A stretch of 46,356 nucleotides of DNA from Dehalococcoidia bacterium (GCA_015661155.1 JACVQK010000008.1:15086-61441), one strand, 5' to 3'. Shown: positions 16,054 through 26,132, numbered from the stretch's first letter. The notes: generated by a model from the sequence alone, not told the origin. Program-made: numbers and translations.

Positions 16054-16133
16054 CGGGGTTCTAGGGGTGTCCCCTAGCTTCCTTCTCTTTTCCCCCTTTC
16101 CTGGCAGGAGAGGGGGCCAGGGGGTGAGGTTCT
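16029..16133 (+). repeat. family B repeat
   Basis: Starts with GCAGAGGGGCGAAGCCCC, then a GGGTTCTAGGGGTGTCCCCTAG hairpin region and a pyrimidine-rich tail with CTGGCAGGAGAGGGGG. It overlaps the 84-residue gene's end and fills the gap to atpG. Confidence 0.8.
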
Positions 16134-16136
16134 GAT

Positions 16137-18439
<2,303 letters not shown>

Positions 18440-18449
18440 AGGAGGCGGA

Positions 18450-18773
18450 ATGCTGGAGTTCATAGTACAGTCGCCCAGGAACAGGCCCGATCTGGTGGAG
18501 GTGCGCTACGACTGCCAGTGCGGGTGCAAGCCGCGAGCCCGCTACGAGAGGGGTAGCGACGAGGCCAACTTCGAGCACTGCTGCTGCGGGCAGGTCCATT
18601 TCGTGGGTGCCCGAGCGGAGGAACGCCTGAAAGCCTACCTGGGTGAGCGCTCCGCCCAGGGTCTGGATGCAGAGGTGGGGGAATACTCCATCCACGCTTT
18701 GCAGGTGAAGGCCCCGTGGGGTGAGCCGGTGCCGGTGGCCTACGCCCTGCCGGCCATGCACAAGAAACACTAG
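18450..18773 (+). CDS. 107-residue Cys/His-rich protein between atpD and atpC
   Basis: Not recognised. It begins ten bases after atpD with an excellent AAAGGAGGCGG ribosome site. The first half has a dense cluster of metal-type ligands: Cys22, Cys24 and Cys26 (DCQCGC), then His43, Cys44, Cys45, Cys46 and His50 (HCCCGQVHF). The second half is an ordinary alpha/beta stretch without cysteines, ending in MHKKH. Binding of zinc, copper or an iron-sulfur centre is plausible, and Zn2+ is the conservative guess. It has no membrane segment or signal peptide. Its place inside the ATP synthase operon suggests coordinated expression. No function is assigned. Confidence 0.7.
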   Translation: MLEFIVQSPRNRPDLVEVRYDCQCGCKPRARYERGSDEANFEHCCCGQVHFVGARAEERLKAYLGERSAQGLDAEVGEYSIHALQVKAPWGEPVPVAYALPAMHKKH

Positions 18774-18810
18774 CAGGCTGCCTGACTGTAGGTGCAGGGC
18801 TCGCCCTGCT
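18774..18810 (-). repeat. short family A repeat
   Basis: GGTGCAGGGCTCGCCCTGC at 18791 is the palindromic core of family A in reverse, directly after the TAG of the Cys/His-rich gene. It fills the gap before atpC. Confidence 0.6.
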
Positions 18811-18829
18811 CGGGACGAAAGGGGACATT

Positions 18830-19258
18830 ATGGCACCGATGAAAGTGGAGATCATCACCGCGGAGCGGGTGGTCTACTCCGAGGACGTGGATGTGGTGGT
18901 GGCTCCGGGCATTGAGGGGGAGTTGGGCATACTGCCCCATCACGCCCCCCTGATGACCACGCTTCAGTCCGGGGAGATTCGTGTGCGCAAGGGTGGCGAG
19001 GAGATATCCATGGCCGTGAGCGGCGGATTTCTGGAGGTGATGGCCAACAAGGTGACCATCCTGGCCGACTCCGCCGAGCGGGCCGAAGAGATAGACGAGG
19101 CCCGTGCCCAGGAAGCCATGAGACGTGCAGAGGAGCGCCTGCGAACCCACGCATCCGATGTGGACCTGGAGCGGGCCGTGGCTGCTCTGCGCCGCTCTCA
19201 GGCGAGGCTCAAGGTGGCGCGCCGTCGCCGCACAAGACCCTCCCCCCCTCAAGTCTAG
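18830..19258 (+). CDS. atpC: F0F1 ATP synthase subunit epsilon
   Basis: A 142-residue central-stalk subunit. It has the N-terminal beta-sandwich ([31 protein letters not shown]) and a C-terminal helical pair that in other species can inhibit ATP hydrolysis. Its basic tail (RRRRTRPSP) is unusual. Last gene of the operon. Its TAG stop overlaps the TAG of the convergent rex gene through a shared CTAG, leaving no room for a separate terminator. Confidence 0.95.
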   Translation: MAPMKVEIITAERVVYSEDVDVVVAPGIEGELGILPHHAPLMTTLQSGEIRVRKGGEEISMAVSGGFLEVMANKVTILADSAERAEEIDEARAQEAMRRAEERLRTHASDVDLERAVAALRRSQARLKVARRRRTRPSPPQV

Positions 19259-19953
19259 CTCTCGCCCTGGCTCTCCTTGTAGTCGCCTGACGGGGCCGTC
19301 GCGCCATGACCTCCCAGCTTCAGATAGTAGGTCATGGACTGAAGGGCCAGGATGGGGTCGATGTTGCGAACCCGCACCCCAGGGGGGACCTGGGGGCCTA
19401 TGGGGGCGTAGTTCAAAATGGCTCCTATGCCACACCTCACCAGTTGGTCTATGACACCCTGGGCCTGGTCGGCGGGGACGGCCACAATCCCGATGTGAAT
19501 ATCCCTCTCCTTGATGGTCTCCTTCAGCTCTGAAACGGGCTGGATCACCAGGGCCCCAAGTTTCTGCCCCACCTGGCGGGGGTTCTCTTCGAAAGCGGCG
19601 ATGATGTAGAAACCCTCAGGGGTGAATCCGGGGTAGCTGATAATGGCCCTGCCCAGGCGTCCCACTCCCACCAGGCAGGCGTTCCATCTCCTCTCCAGGC
19701 CGAGGACCTGCCGCAGCTCTTCCAGGAGGTATCTCACCGGATAGCCTCGGCCCTGCTTGCCAAAGCGGCCAAAGTAGCTCAGGTCCTTGCGAATCTGGGC
19801 CGCTGTCACCTGGAGCTGAGCCCCCAGCTGCTCCGAGCTCACTACCGGCACGTCGCGCCTGAGCAGCTCCGCCAGGGCGCGCACGTACTGGGGGAGACGG
19901 ATAACCACCACTGCGGGAACTTCGTTCCCTGCTCCGAAGAGCTTATTCGACAT
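19255..19953 (-). CDS. rex: redox-sensing transcriptional repressor Rex
   Basis: A 232-residue NADH-sensing DNA-binding protein that represses fermentation and respiration genes when NADH is low. The N-terminal winged helix ([28 protein letters not shown]) is followed by a Rossmann domain with the dinucleotide loop [11 protein letters not shown], and later [11 protein letters not shown] and ILNYAPI. Length is typical. It runs toward atpC and overlaps it by four bases. A strong promoter and a Rex-like operator lie upstream. Targets in this window are not proven. The ATP synthase promoter at 11.5 kb shows no obvious Rex site. Confidence 0.95.
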   Translation of the reverse strand: MSNKLFGAGNEVPAVVVIRLPQYVRALAELLRRDVPVVSSEQLGAQLQVTAAQIRKDLSYFGRFGKQGRGYPVRYLLEELRQVLGLERRWNACLVGVGRLGRAIISYPGFTPEGFYIIAAFEENPRQVGQKLGALVIQPVSELKETIKERDIHIGIVAVPADQAQGVIDQLVRCGIGAILNYAPIGPQVPPGVRVRNIDPILALQSMTYYLKLGGHGATAPSGDYKESQGES

Positions 19954-20016
19954 CTCAGAGCTCTTTCACGGGGCCCTCCAGCCACGTCGGTGGGGACACA
20001 GAAGTTTAGTGACATG

Positions 20017-20045
20017 ATTCTATATTTGGACAGAGGTTTCGTCAA
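20017..20045 (-). promoter_or_regulatory. promoter for rex
   Basis: Minus strand TTGACG (20040-20045), 17-bp spacer, TAGAAT (20017-20022), about 65 bases upstream of the rex ATG. Confidence 0.6.
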
Positions 20046-20049
20046 CTAC

Positions 20050-20067
20050 TTGTGAAAGACTTCATCA
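20050..20067 (-). promoter_or_regulatory. candidate Rex operator upstream of rex
   Basis: TTGTGAA-agac-TTCATCA compared with the known Rex site TTGTGAA-N4-TTCACAA: one perfect half and five of seven in the other. It ends four bases upstream of the -35 box, which would suit autoregulation. Confidence 0.45.
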
Positions 20068-20068
20068 G

Positions 20069-20100
20069 GCAGGGCGAGCCCTGCACCCACACCTCTCAGA
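20069..20100 (+). repeat. family A repeat
   Basis: GCAGGGCGAGCCCTGCACCC followed by a CTCAGAAGCATTCATA tail that resembles the copy after secA (32605). It lies between rex and the MFS gene. Confidence 0.7.
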
Positions 20101-20150
20101 AGCATTCATAAGCGGTTGAACAGGGGTCTGGAAGGTGTGGGTCTGGGCCG

Positions 20151-20190
20151 TGCCCGGGGGGAACACCCCCAGACCCCCTCCAGAAGGGAC
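20151..20190 (-). repeat. family B repeat fragment
   Basis: The reverse complement reads GGGGGTCTGGGGGTGTTCCCCC, the core hairpin of family B. It lies about 50 bases past the MFS stop and could serve as its 3' hairpin. Confidence 0.65.
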
Positions 20191-20236
20191 CGGCCTGCTG
20201 CTGTCAGGAAAACACCTGGCGATACGGAGTATCAGG

Positions 20237-21592
20237 CTAGTCCAGCTTCCGCATCCGCGGCATGAAGGCCAGCGCCAGGACACACAGGATGACCAGAAGG
20301 ATGGCGAGACCTCCCACCGCCCACTGCACCCCTATGTAATCGGTCATGACCGCGGCGAAGAAGGCCATGAAGCTGGTGAGGCCGAACTCCATCATGTAGA
20401 CGCTCATCACCCGGCCCCGGTGCTCATCATCCGTGTAGTACTGTAGCAGGGTGTTGCTCAGGGTCATGCGGACCGTCTGGCCCAGGCCGATCACGACGAT
20501 CATGGCCAGAGAGAGAGACCACGCGCTGGAGAAGGAGAATCCCGTCAGTCCCAGGCCCAGGACTAGGCTCCCCACTATCAGCATGAGGCCGCGTCTCTTG
20601 TTGGGCAGCGAGGCCAGGACAAGGGAGCCAGCTATGGCCCCGATGCCGGAGACGCTCATCAACACCCCCAGCCCCCCTGCGCCTACCTGAAGAATGTCCT
20701 CGGTGAACACGGGCAGCAGCGACATATAGGGCATGGAGAGGAGGACTATGACCAATGCGAATACCAGGACCATGAGTATGGTGGGCTCATTACGGATGTA
20801 ACGGAAGCCGTCTTTCACGTCTGCCAGGGCGCCGCGCCCCCGGAGGGATATGGTGCCCGTGAGGGGCATGAGGGCGAAGAACACGACGGCCACAAGGTAC
20901 ATGCCGGCTATGAAGAAGTAAGCGGCCTCGAAGCCAAAACCCTCTACAAAGAAGCCGGCCAGGGCGGGCATCACCAGGCGGTTCACGTTCATCTCCAGGG
21001 AGCCGAGAGCCACGGCGTTCATGAGGTCTTTCTCGCCCACGATTTCGGCGATTATGGCCTGGCGCGAGGGCATCATGAGCCCCTGCACGGTCCCCTTCAA
21101 CAGAGCGGCTACCACCAGTATCCACCAGGAGTTGGGAATGTCCTTGCTCAAGAAACCGAAGATCAGTGACAAGGCAATACCCAGAGTGAGTACACCCGAG
21201 GCTGCCATGCCCCACAGAAGGACGTACTTCTTCTGGACCCGGTCCGCGATGACCCCGCCGTAGAGGGAGAAGAGGAGCATGGGTATGGAGTTGGCCAGGG
21301 CCATCACTCCCAGGGCGGTCGCCGAACCGGTGATGCGATAGATGAGGAGGGAGCGGGCCAGCATCTCCATGTTCATGGCGGCGAACTGGCCTGCCATAGC
21401 CGCGTAGTAGAGGCGAAAGACGGGGCTCTTGAGGGATCTGAATGCCCGCAGGTCGCGGAAGGAGATGCCACCCCCCATTCCCATACCGTGCCCCATCCCC
21501 TGACCGCCATCCCGCTGGCCTACGACGTCCCGGGCCTCGGAGGCTGAGACAGCCCCGACCTCCTCTGTTTTATCTCTTGTTGGCTTATCCAT
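20237..21592 (-). CDS. MFS transporter, exporter type
   Basis: A 451-residue major facilitator with about 12 membrane helices, resembling the drug/siderophore-exporter branch (SPVFRLYYAAMAGQFAAMNM, then LYGGVIADRVQKKYVLL as the loop 2-3 motif). Substrate unknown. An unusual hydrophilic N-terminus of about 50 residues includes a Met/Gly/His tract (GMGHGMGMGGG), which might bind metal. Otherwise of normal length. It is transcribed leftward ahead of rex with a repeat-filled 283-base gap. No local regulator of its own is visible. Confidence 0.88.
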   Translation of the reverse strand: MDKPTRDKTEEVGAVSASEARDVVGQRDGGQGMGHGMGMGGGISFRDLRAFRSLKSPVFRLYYAAMAGQFAAMNMEMLARSLLIYRITGSATALGVMALANSIPMLLFSLYGGVIADRVQKKYVLLWGMAASGVLTLGIALSLIFGFLSKDIPNSWWILVVAALLKGTVQGLMMPSRQAIIAEIVGEKDLMNAVALGSLEMNVNRLVMPALAGFFVEGFGFEAAYFFIAGMYLVAVVFFALMPLTGTISLRGRGALADVKDGFRYIRNEPTILMVLVFALVIVLLSMPYMSLLPVFTEDILQVGAGGLGVLMSVSGIGAIAGSLVLASLPNKRRGLMLIVGSLVLGLGLTGFSFSSAWSLSLAMIVVIGLGQTVRMTLSNTLLQYYTDDEHRGRVMSVYMMEFGLTSFMAFFAAVMTDYIGVQWAVGGLAILLVILCVLALAFMPRMRKLD

Positions 21593-21801
21593 TACCCGCT
21601 CTTCTTATCTACCGGCGCATGGGTGTTTGATTTTATGAGGTGGGTTGCTCTTCCAGGAAGTCCCTTCCCTGGGCCGGTTCAGGGGGGTGGGGTCCCGAGG
21701 GTTGTAACGGAGTTTAGCACAGGCACAACCCACTTCCAAGGGGGTCGCGGAGGACACCCCCAGGTCAGACTTCGAGATGGCCTCTGGTGGACAGGGCTGA
21801 G

Positions 21802-21820
21802 GTCGAAGACTCTTCGAGGC
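21802..21820. promoter_or_regulatory. 19-bp palindromic motif, copy 2
   Basis: Exact reverse complement of 11421-11439, centred on TCGAAGACTCTTCGA. It lies between the end of the EF-G paralog and the start of the MFS gene, about 210 bases upstream of the latter's ATG. Confidence 0.35.
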
Positions 21821-21844
21821 AAGAGCCGGGGGGCTTGGGTTCGA

Positions 21845-23884
21845 TCAGCTGTTGGTCCTCTTCGCCTCCTCGGCTACCCTCTCCGCAAGGTGGGCTGGTA
21901 CGGGATCGTAGTGGTCGAACTCCAGGGTAAAGGAGCCCTTGCCCTGGGTCAGGGAGCGCAGGTCTGTGGAGTAACGCAGCATCGCGCTCTGGGGCACCTC
22001 CACGCTTATGATGGTGTAGCCGTCCTGGGGAAACATTCCCAGGATACGGGCCCTTTTTGTGTTGAGGTCTCCGGTGACCTCTCCGGTGAAGCTGTCAGGC
22101 ACCTTGACCTGGGCTTTCATAATGGGCTCCAGGAGGACAGGTTGAGCCAGGCTCAACCCTTTCCTGAAGGCGTGGCCCCCCGCGATCTCGAAGGACATGC
22201 CCGATGAGTCCACGGGGTGGAAGCTCCCATCGTACAGGATCACTCGGATGTCCACCACGGGGTATCCAGCTATCACTCCCTCATCCAGGGACTTGATCAC
22301 TCCCTTCTCCACGGCGGGGTAATACTCCCTGGGCACGTTGCCTCCCACCACCCGCTCCCCGAACTCGAACCCGCTGCTCCTGGCCAGGGGCTCCAGCTCC
22401 AGGAACACATGGCCGTACTGCCCGTGGCCCCCGGTCTGCTTCTTGTGTTTGTATTCGACCCTGGTGGTGACGGTTATGGTCTCCTTGTAGGGGACTTTGG
22501 GGACCTGGAGTATCAGGTCTGTCCCGAACTTCCGCCTTATCTTGTCCCCAGCCACCTCCACGTGGCTGTCTCCCAGCCCTGATAGCAGTATCTCCCCGGT
22601 GTCGGGCTCCCGGAACACCCTGAGGCTGGGGTCCTCTTCTACTATGCGGCTCAGGGCGGTGGACATCTTGTCCACATCCTGTTTGCTCTTGGGGGACACC
22701 GCCACGGTGTGACAGGCTTCGGGAAAGGAGATGCCCGCCAGGGTCCAGGGGTGTTCTTTCTGGCACAGAGTATCCCCTGTGGTGGTGAAGTTGAGCTTGG
22801 CCACAGCCCCGATATCCCCTGCGGAGACCAGAGGGGTCTGCTCCTGGTTCTTCCCACGAGGGGTGAACAGCTGGCCTATGCGCTCCGCCTGGCCCTTGTT
22901 GGTGTTCCATGCCTGGGAATCGCTGGCGAGGGTGCCGCTGTACACTCTGAAGTAGGACATCCTTCCCACGTAGGGGTCGGCGGAGGTCTTGAACACCAGG
23001 GCGGCCAGGCTGTCTCCCGCCTCGGGCCGTAGCGTCGACTCCTGCTGAGAGGCTGGGTTTCGAGCTGCGGGCGGCGCCACGTCTCCGGGGGAGGGCATGT
23101 AGTCTATCAGGGCGTCGAGGAGCTCCCGAATCCCGATCCCTGAGGTCGCCGAGCCTGCCAGTATGGGCACTATCTGGCCCGAGGCAACGCCCTTCCTCAG
23201 GCCCTCCTTGAGCTCCGCCTCGGTGATGGGTTCTCCTTCCAGGTACTTGATGGCCAGGTCGTCGTCGCTCTCCGCCGCCGCTTCCGCCAGGCGTTCTCTG
23301 GCCTCCTCCATGTCCCGGGAGAGCTCCGGCGGGCAGTCCTGGCTCGGGCCCAGGATGTTCAGGACGCCCCGGAAGCCGGCCTCACTCCCCATGGGGATGT
23401 GGATGGAAACGCACTTGCGGCCAAACCGCTGCTGGAGGGATGTCACCGTCCGCGAGTAATCGGCGTTCTCCCGATCCATTTTGTTGACGAAGAGGATGCG
23501 GGGTATCGATTGCTGATCCAGTAGCTCCCACATCTGCTCCGTGCCCACCTCTATTCCAGAGGGTGCCGCTACCACCACCATCGCGCCATCGGCTACCCGC
23601 AGCCCCGAGATGACCTCCCCCAGGAAATCCGCGTATCCAGGGGTGTCTATCAGGTTGATCTTGTGCTCATTCCAGAGGCACGGGACCAGGGCCATCTGAG
23701 TGCTGCTTCTTCGCCTTATCTCTTCTGGCTCGTAGTCGGAGACGGTGTTGCCGTCATCTACCCGGCCCATCCTTGAGGTCGCCCCCGTGGCAAAGAGCAG
23801 GGCCTCTGCCAGGGAGGTCTTACCGGCCCCGCTATGAGAGAGGAGCACGATATTCCTCAGCCGCTCTACAGTAAGGCTCTGCAT
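21845..23884 (-). CDS. elongation factor G-like GTPase (EF-G2 type)
   Basis: A 679-residue translational GTPase paralog. G1 is SHSGAGKT (16-23) rather than the AHIDAGKT of canonical EF-G. G3 is DTPGYADF (80-87), where Tyr84 replaces the catalytic histidine. G4 is NKMD (134-137). Domains II to V follow at normal length (QTGGHGQYGHVFLELEPL; SMLRYSTDLRSLTQG-like C-terminus). The same G1 and G3 features occur in the EF-G2 family of Thermus and related bacteria, which is thought not to be the main translocase. GTP hydrolysis may be slow or differently triggered. AGGAGGGA precedes the ATG. The canonical fusA is not in this window. Confidence 0.9.
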   Translation of the reverse strand: MQSLTVERLRNIVLLSHSGAGKTSLAEALLFATGATSRMGRVDDGNTVSDYEPEEIRRRSSTQMALVPCLWNEHKINLIDTPGYADFLGEVISGLRVADGAMVVVAAPSGIEVGTEQMWELLDQQSIPRILFVNKMDRENADYSRTVTSLQQRFGRKCVSIHIPMGSEAGFRGVLNILGPSQDCPPELSRDMEEARERLAEAAAESDDDLAIKYLEGEPITEAELKEGLRKGVASGQIVPILAGSATSGIGIRELLDALIDYMPSPGDVAPPAARNPASQQESTLRPEAGDSLAALVFKTSADPYVGRMSYFRVYSGTLASDSQAWNTNKGQAERIGQLFTPRGKNQEQTPLVSAGDIGAVAKLNFTTTGDTLCQKEHPWTLAGISFPEACHTVAVSPKSKQDVDKMSTALSRIVEEDPSLRVFREPDTGEILLSGLGDSHVEVAGDKIRRKFGTDLILQVPKVPYKETITVTTRVEYKHKKQTGGHGQYGHVFLELEPLARSSGFEFGERVVGGNVPREYYPAVEKGVIKSLDEGVIAGYPVVDIRVILYDGSFHPVDSSGMSFEIAGGHAFRKGLSLAQPVLLEPIMKAQVKVPDSFTGEVTGDLNTKRARILGMFPQDGYTIISVEVPQSAMLRYSTDLRSLTQGKGSFTLEFDHYDPVPAHLAERVAEEAKRTNS

Positions 23885-24108
23885 GGTGCGTCCCTCCTTT
23901 AGATCAGCGCTGTCTATTTAGCTTTGTATCAGCGAAGGGATGATGCTCTTGGTTTCATGGCGTTCGGCGGGGGGCTCCGGGTGAGTTTTCGCCTCCATTG
24001 TAGACAAAGGGCTCCTGGGATGCAAGGCCGGTTTCCTGTATTCGGCGTTGCAAGCCCATACGTTGGGGTCTACCTGTCAAGGGAGAGGCGTGTGATGTCG
24101 TTGAAACT
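23885..24108. other. gene-free stretch upstream of the EF-G paralog
   Basis: Together with the repeat at 24109-24176 this is a 308-base gap. It holds the ribosome site of the EF-G paralog, but I see no clear promoter pair, gene or RNA. A minus-strand TTGACA at 24076-24081 lacks a matching -10. Confidence 0.35.
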
Positions 24109-24176
24109 GTTGCTGCGCTGGTCTGATCATCCTTCAGCCGAAGGACAGTTCGTAAGATGTGGGTCTGGGCTAATCC
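24109..24176 (+). repeat. family A repeat, variant with insertion
   Basis: Matches the 25741 copy from the GTCGCTG-like start through GGTTCGT and TGGGTCTGGGCTAA, but carries an extra CCTTCAGCCGAAGGA hairpin. It abuts the 3' end of the PHP gene. Confidence 0.65.
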
Positions 24177-24192
24177 CTGCCACGCCCTGCCT

Positions 24193-24936
24193 CTACGGGC
24201 GGGCACCGAGAAACGAGGGGTCCCACAGCGAATCCCTCCCATAGTAGACGGGGCGGCCCACGTGGAATCCCTCCAAAGGGGCGAACTCGCCTGCTCGGAG
24301 GGCCTCAAGGAGATCGCTTCCGTTGCGGACATCCCCCTTAAAGATGGTGGTCCCTTTTGCCAGGCCCTGGGTGGAGTGGGCGTCGCTCCCCCCCGTTCCC
24401 CAGTGACCCAGCACCCTGGCTACCCCTTGGGCAAACCGGTTCTCTATCTCCAGATTGCCGCCGTTCACCACCTCCACCTCGTCCACCAGCTCGAAGATGG
24501 GGTGCAGAGCACCCTCTTCAGGAATGCGGGGAACGGCGGCAGGGTTCTCAAAGAGCATGTTTTGAGTGTAGATGCCAGGAGGGTCGAAGAGAAAGCGGAA
24601 GGGATGCGCCAGGATCATGAAGCCTCCCACCCGCTTCACCTCTTTACGCAGCTGCCGGACGGTATCGATACCCCCCGCGGGCCCCGTCACGTAGTTCTCC
24701 ATGCCCAGGGTAATGATGTGTCCCAGGGGAGTGTACATCTCTATCGCCCGCACCATGACTATGTCCTGGCGGCGCGCGAACTCCTCGAAGCTGTGGCGCG
24801 GCCAGCCATTGTGCTCCGTCACCATGATGCCCGTAAGTCCCAGACGATGGACCTCCGTCACCAACTCCTCAGGGGTGAGGGCGCTGTCGGGACTTCCCTG
24901 GTTGGTATGGACATGGAGGTCAAAAATCGAATACAT
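24193..24936 (-). CDS. PHP-domain metal-dependent phosphoesterase
   Basis: A 247-residue protein of the polymerase-and-histidinol-phosphatase superfamily. Metal-binding motifs in order: DLHVHT at the N-terminus, VTEHNG, HPFRF and a late GSDAHS. Substrate unknown. Relatives include histidinol phosphatases and nucleases. It starts at the ATG beginning MYSIFDLHVH. A second PHP protein is encoded at 32.8-33.5 kb. They share only family motifs. Confidence 0.88.
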   Translation of the reverse strand: MYSIFDLHVHTNQGSPDSALTPEELVTEVHRLGLTGIMVTEHNGWPRHSFEEFARRQDIVMVRAIEMYTPLGHIITLGMENYVTGPAGGIDTVRQLRKEVKRVGGFMILAHPFRFLFDPPGIYTQNMLFENPAAVPRIPEEGALHPIFELVDEVEVVNGGNLEIENRFAQGVARVLGHWGTGGSDAHSTQGLAKGTTIFKGDVRNGSDLLEALRAGEFAPLEGFHVGRPVYYGRDSLWDPSFLGARP

Positions 24937-24990
24937 TCAGCGGCACTTCTCCCTATCAGACAGGCATCCCCGCGAGGGGATCACAGTGTA

Positions 24991-25020
24991 TATATAAGGG
25001 AATTCTATCCCGCCCGTCAA
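24991..25020 (-). promoter_or_regulatory. promoter for the PHP gene
   Basis: Minus strand TTGACG (25015-25020), 18-bp spacer, TATATA (24991-24996), 55 bases upstream of the ATG at 24936. Confidence 0.5.
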
Positions 25021-25107
25021 GAGAGGGTTCTCGTCGGAGGGTTGGTGAGAACGCCGCCGGCACGATTACCCATTGCTACGAAAATGCCATCCAGCATTGC
25101 CCATATG

Positions 25108-25160
25108 TCATTATGTCATTCCGAGGAAGTCCTTCCCTGAAGGACGACCGAGGAATCTAA
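25108..25160 (+). repeat. GTCATTCCGAGGAA-type repeat
   Basis: Resembles part of the 28611-28840 repeat (GTCATTCCGA...GAGGAATCTA) and contains the small palindrome GTCCTTCCCTGAAGGAC. It stands beside the family B element in a 405-base gene-free stretch. Confidence 0.5.
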
Positions 25161-25178
25161 GACCTACGCCTTTAGCAA

Positions 25179-25285
25179 GCTGTTCGGAAAGACCCTCACC
25201 CCCTGTGTCCCCCTCTCCCTTGGCAAGGGAGAGGGGGAGGAAAAGGAATCTGGGGGACACCCCCAGAACAGCATTTCCGAACAGC
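25179..25285 (-). mobile_element. family B miniature element with terminal inverted repeats
   Basis: A 107-bp non-coding element with perfect 12-bp terminal inverted repeats, GCTGTTCGGAAA (25179-25190) and TTTCCGAACAGC (25274-25285). Inside are a CCTCTCCCTTGGCAAGGGAG hairpin and the CTGGGGGACACCCCCAG hairpin. About 95 bases are nearly identical, inverted, to 33640-33725. The structure fits a MITE moved by an outside transposase. No clear target-site duplication is visible. Confidence 0.75.
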
Positions 25286-25306
25286 CTACATCATCCCACA
25301 AAGGCG

Positions 25307-25339
25307 GGGGGTGCCCCATGTAACCGGTGGGGCACCCCC
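25307..25339 (-). terminator. GC-rich hairpin after the GvpL/F-like gene
   Basis: A perfect 12-bp stem (25307-25318 with 25328-25339) starting three bases past the leftward stop at 25342. The T run after it is short (CTTTG). It resembles the stronger hairpin at 428-460. Confidence 0.55.
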
Positions 25340-25341
25340 TC

Positions 25342-25761
25342 TCATCCCATTCCATGCTGATGCCTGGCTATTTTGTACCTCAGGCTGGGATACTCCGCAG
25401 CCAGCCACTCCCTGACCACCTGCCCCACGTCACCGCCATCCCTGCCCTGAAAAACAGCGTTGAAGGTCGCTGGAAGGACGGTGCTCCACCGTCTCCAGGC
25501 CGTATCAACAACTCCCTGGTGAGCGAGGTCCCACCTTCTCACCACCTCCCGGTCCCTTGAACCGTAGGGTCTGGCGGAGCAGCGGTGCACGACGGCGCAC
25601 ACGTCCCCGAAAGGTATGGTGTATACCGCCGTGCCCCCCAGACCTATTCGCCCAAGGGTTGCCCTCTCCGGGCTGTCTGCCACGCAGTAGAGATACAGCC
25701 CTGCGCCCCAAGAGGCATCGGGTTGGAGACAGGGTGAAGGCAGGGCAAGCCCTGCACCCAT
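25342..25761 (-). pseudogene. truncated gas vesicle GvpL/GvpF-like gene
   Basis: The reading GAGLYLYCVADSPE, then AVYTIPFGDVCAVVHRCSARPY, and TVLPATFNAVFQGRDGGDV matches the N-terminal domain of GvpL/GvpF gas-vesicle accessory proteins. It stops after about 115 matching residues with a short YKIARHQHGMG end. The C-terminal domain, about half of the usual protein, is missing. No start codon precedes the homologous part except an ATG at 25761 inside a family A repeat, giving 139 residues. No other gvp gene is nearby. It is most likely a decaying remnant. A stand-alone N-domain is the alternative. Confidence 0.6.
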
Positions 25762-25834
25762 ACTCAACTGTCGCTGCCCTGGTCTGACCATGTTATACGG
25801 TTCGTGAGGTGTGGGACTGGGCCAAGCCCAGTCT
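25741..25834 (+). repeat. family A repeat, complete copy
   Basis: About 92 bases, nearly identical to 39968-40061: a CAGGGCAAGCCCTG core, then ACTCAACTGTCGCTGCCCTG, GACCATGTTATACGGTTCGT and a GGGCCAAGCCC end. Confidence 0.85.
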
Positions 25835-25925
25835 GGGGGACACCCCCAGACCCCCGTCAGAAGGGATTCCCATCCACCGGATGGGAGCCCTCCCCCTCTG
25901 GACTCCCCCTTCTTCATCAGCCTGC
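25831..25925 (-). repeat. family B repeat
   Basis: The reverse complement contains GATGAAGAAGGGGGAGTCCA, then GACGGGGGTCTGGGGGTGTC, matching the left part of the 33582-33725 copy. A different CATCCGGTGGATG hairpin replaces the GGCGAAGCC one. It directly abuts the family A copy. Confidence 0.7.
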
Positions 25926-26007
25926 TTATTCTGGACCACCGTGAGAAGAGGGGCAACGTCCGACGGTATGCCCATAAAACATACCCTGGGATGCATACTT
26001 TCAGATG

Positions 26008-26036
26008 TTGTGCTGGGGTGCGACGGGTGCTATTAT
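26008..26036 (+). promoter_or_regulatory. possible promoter of the signalling cluster
   Basis: TTGTGC (26008-26013), 17-bp spacer, TATTAT (26031-26036), about 97 bases before the kinase start. Good -10, weak -35. Confidence 0.3.
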
Positions 26037-26132
26037 GGAGCAAGAGAACCCCCGTGACGGCGGAAGGGTTCACTTTCCCACGGAGGCTGCTTCCTGACTG
26101 GAGTTGGCAAACCCACTTTAAGGAGGTGAGCG

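Noticed and set aside
25762-26073. Longer start for the GvpL/F-like gene reaching 26073
   Set aside because: The extra 104 codons are translations of family A and family B repeats and unrelated upstream DNA, with no match to the GvpL/F family.
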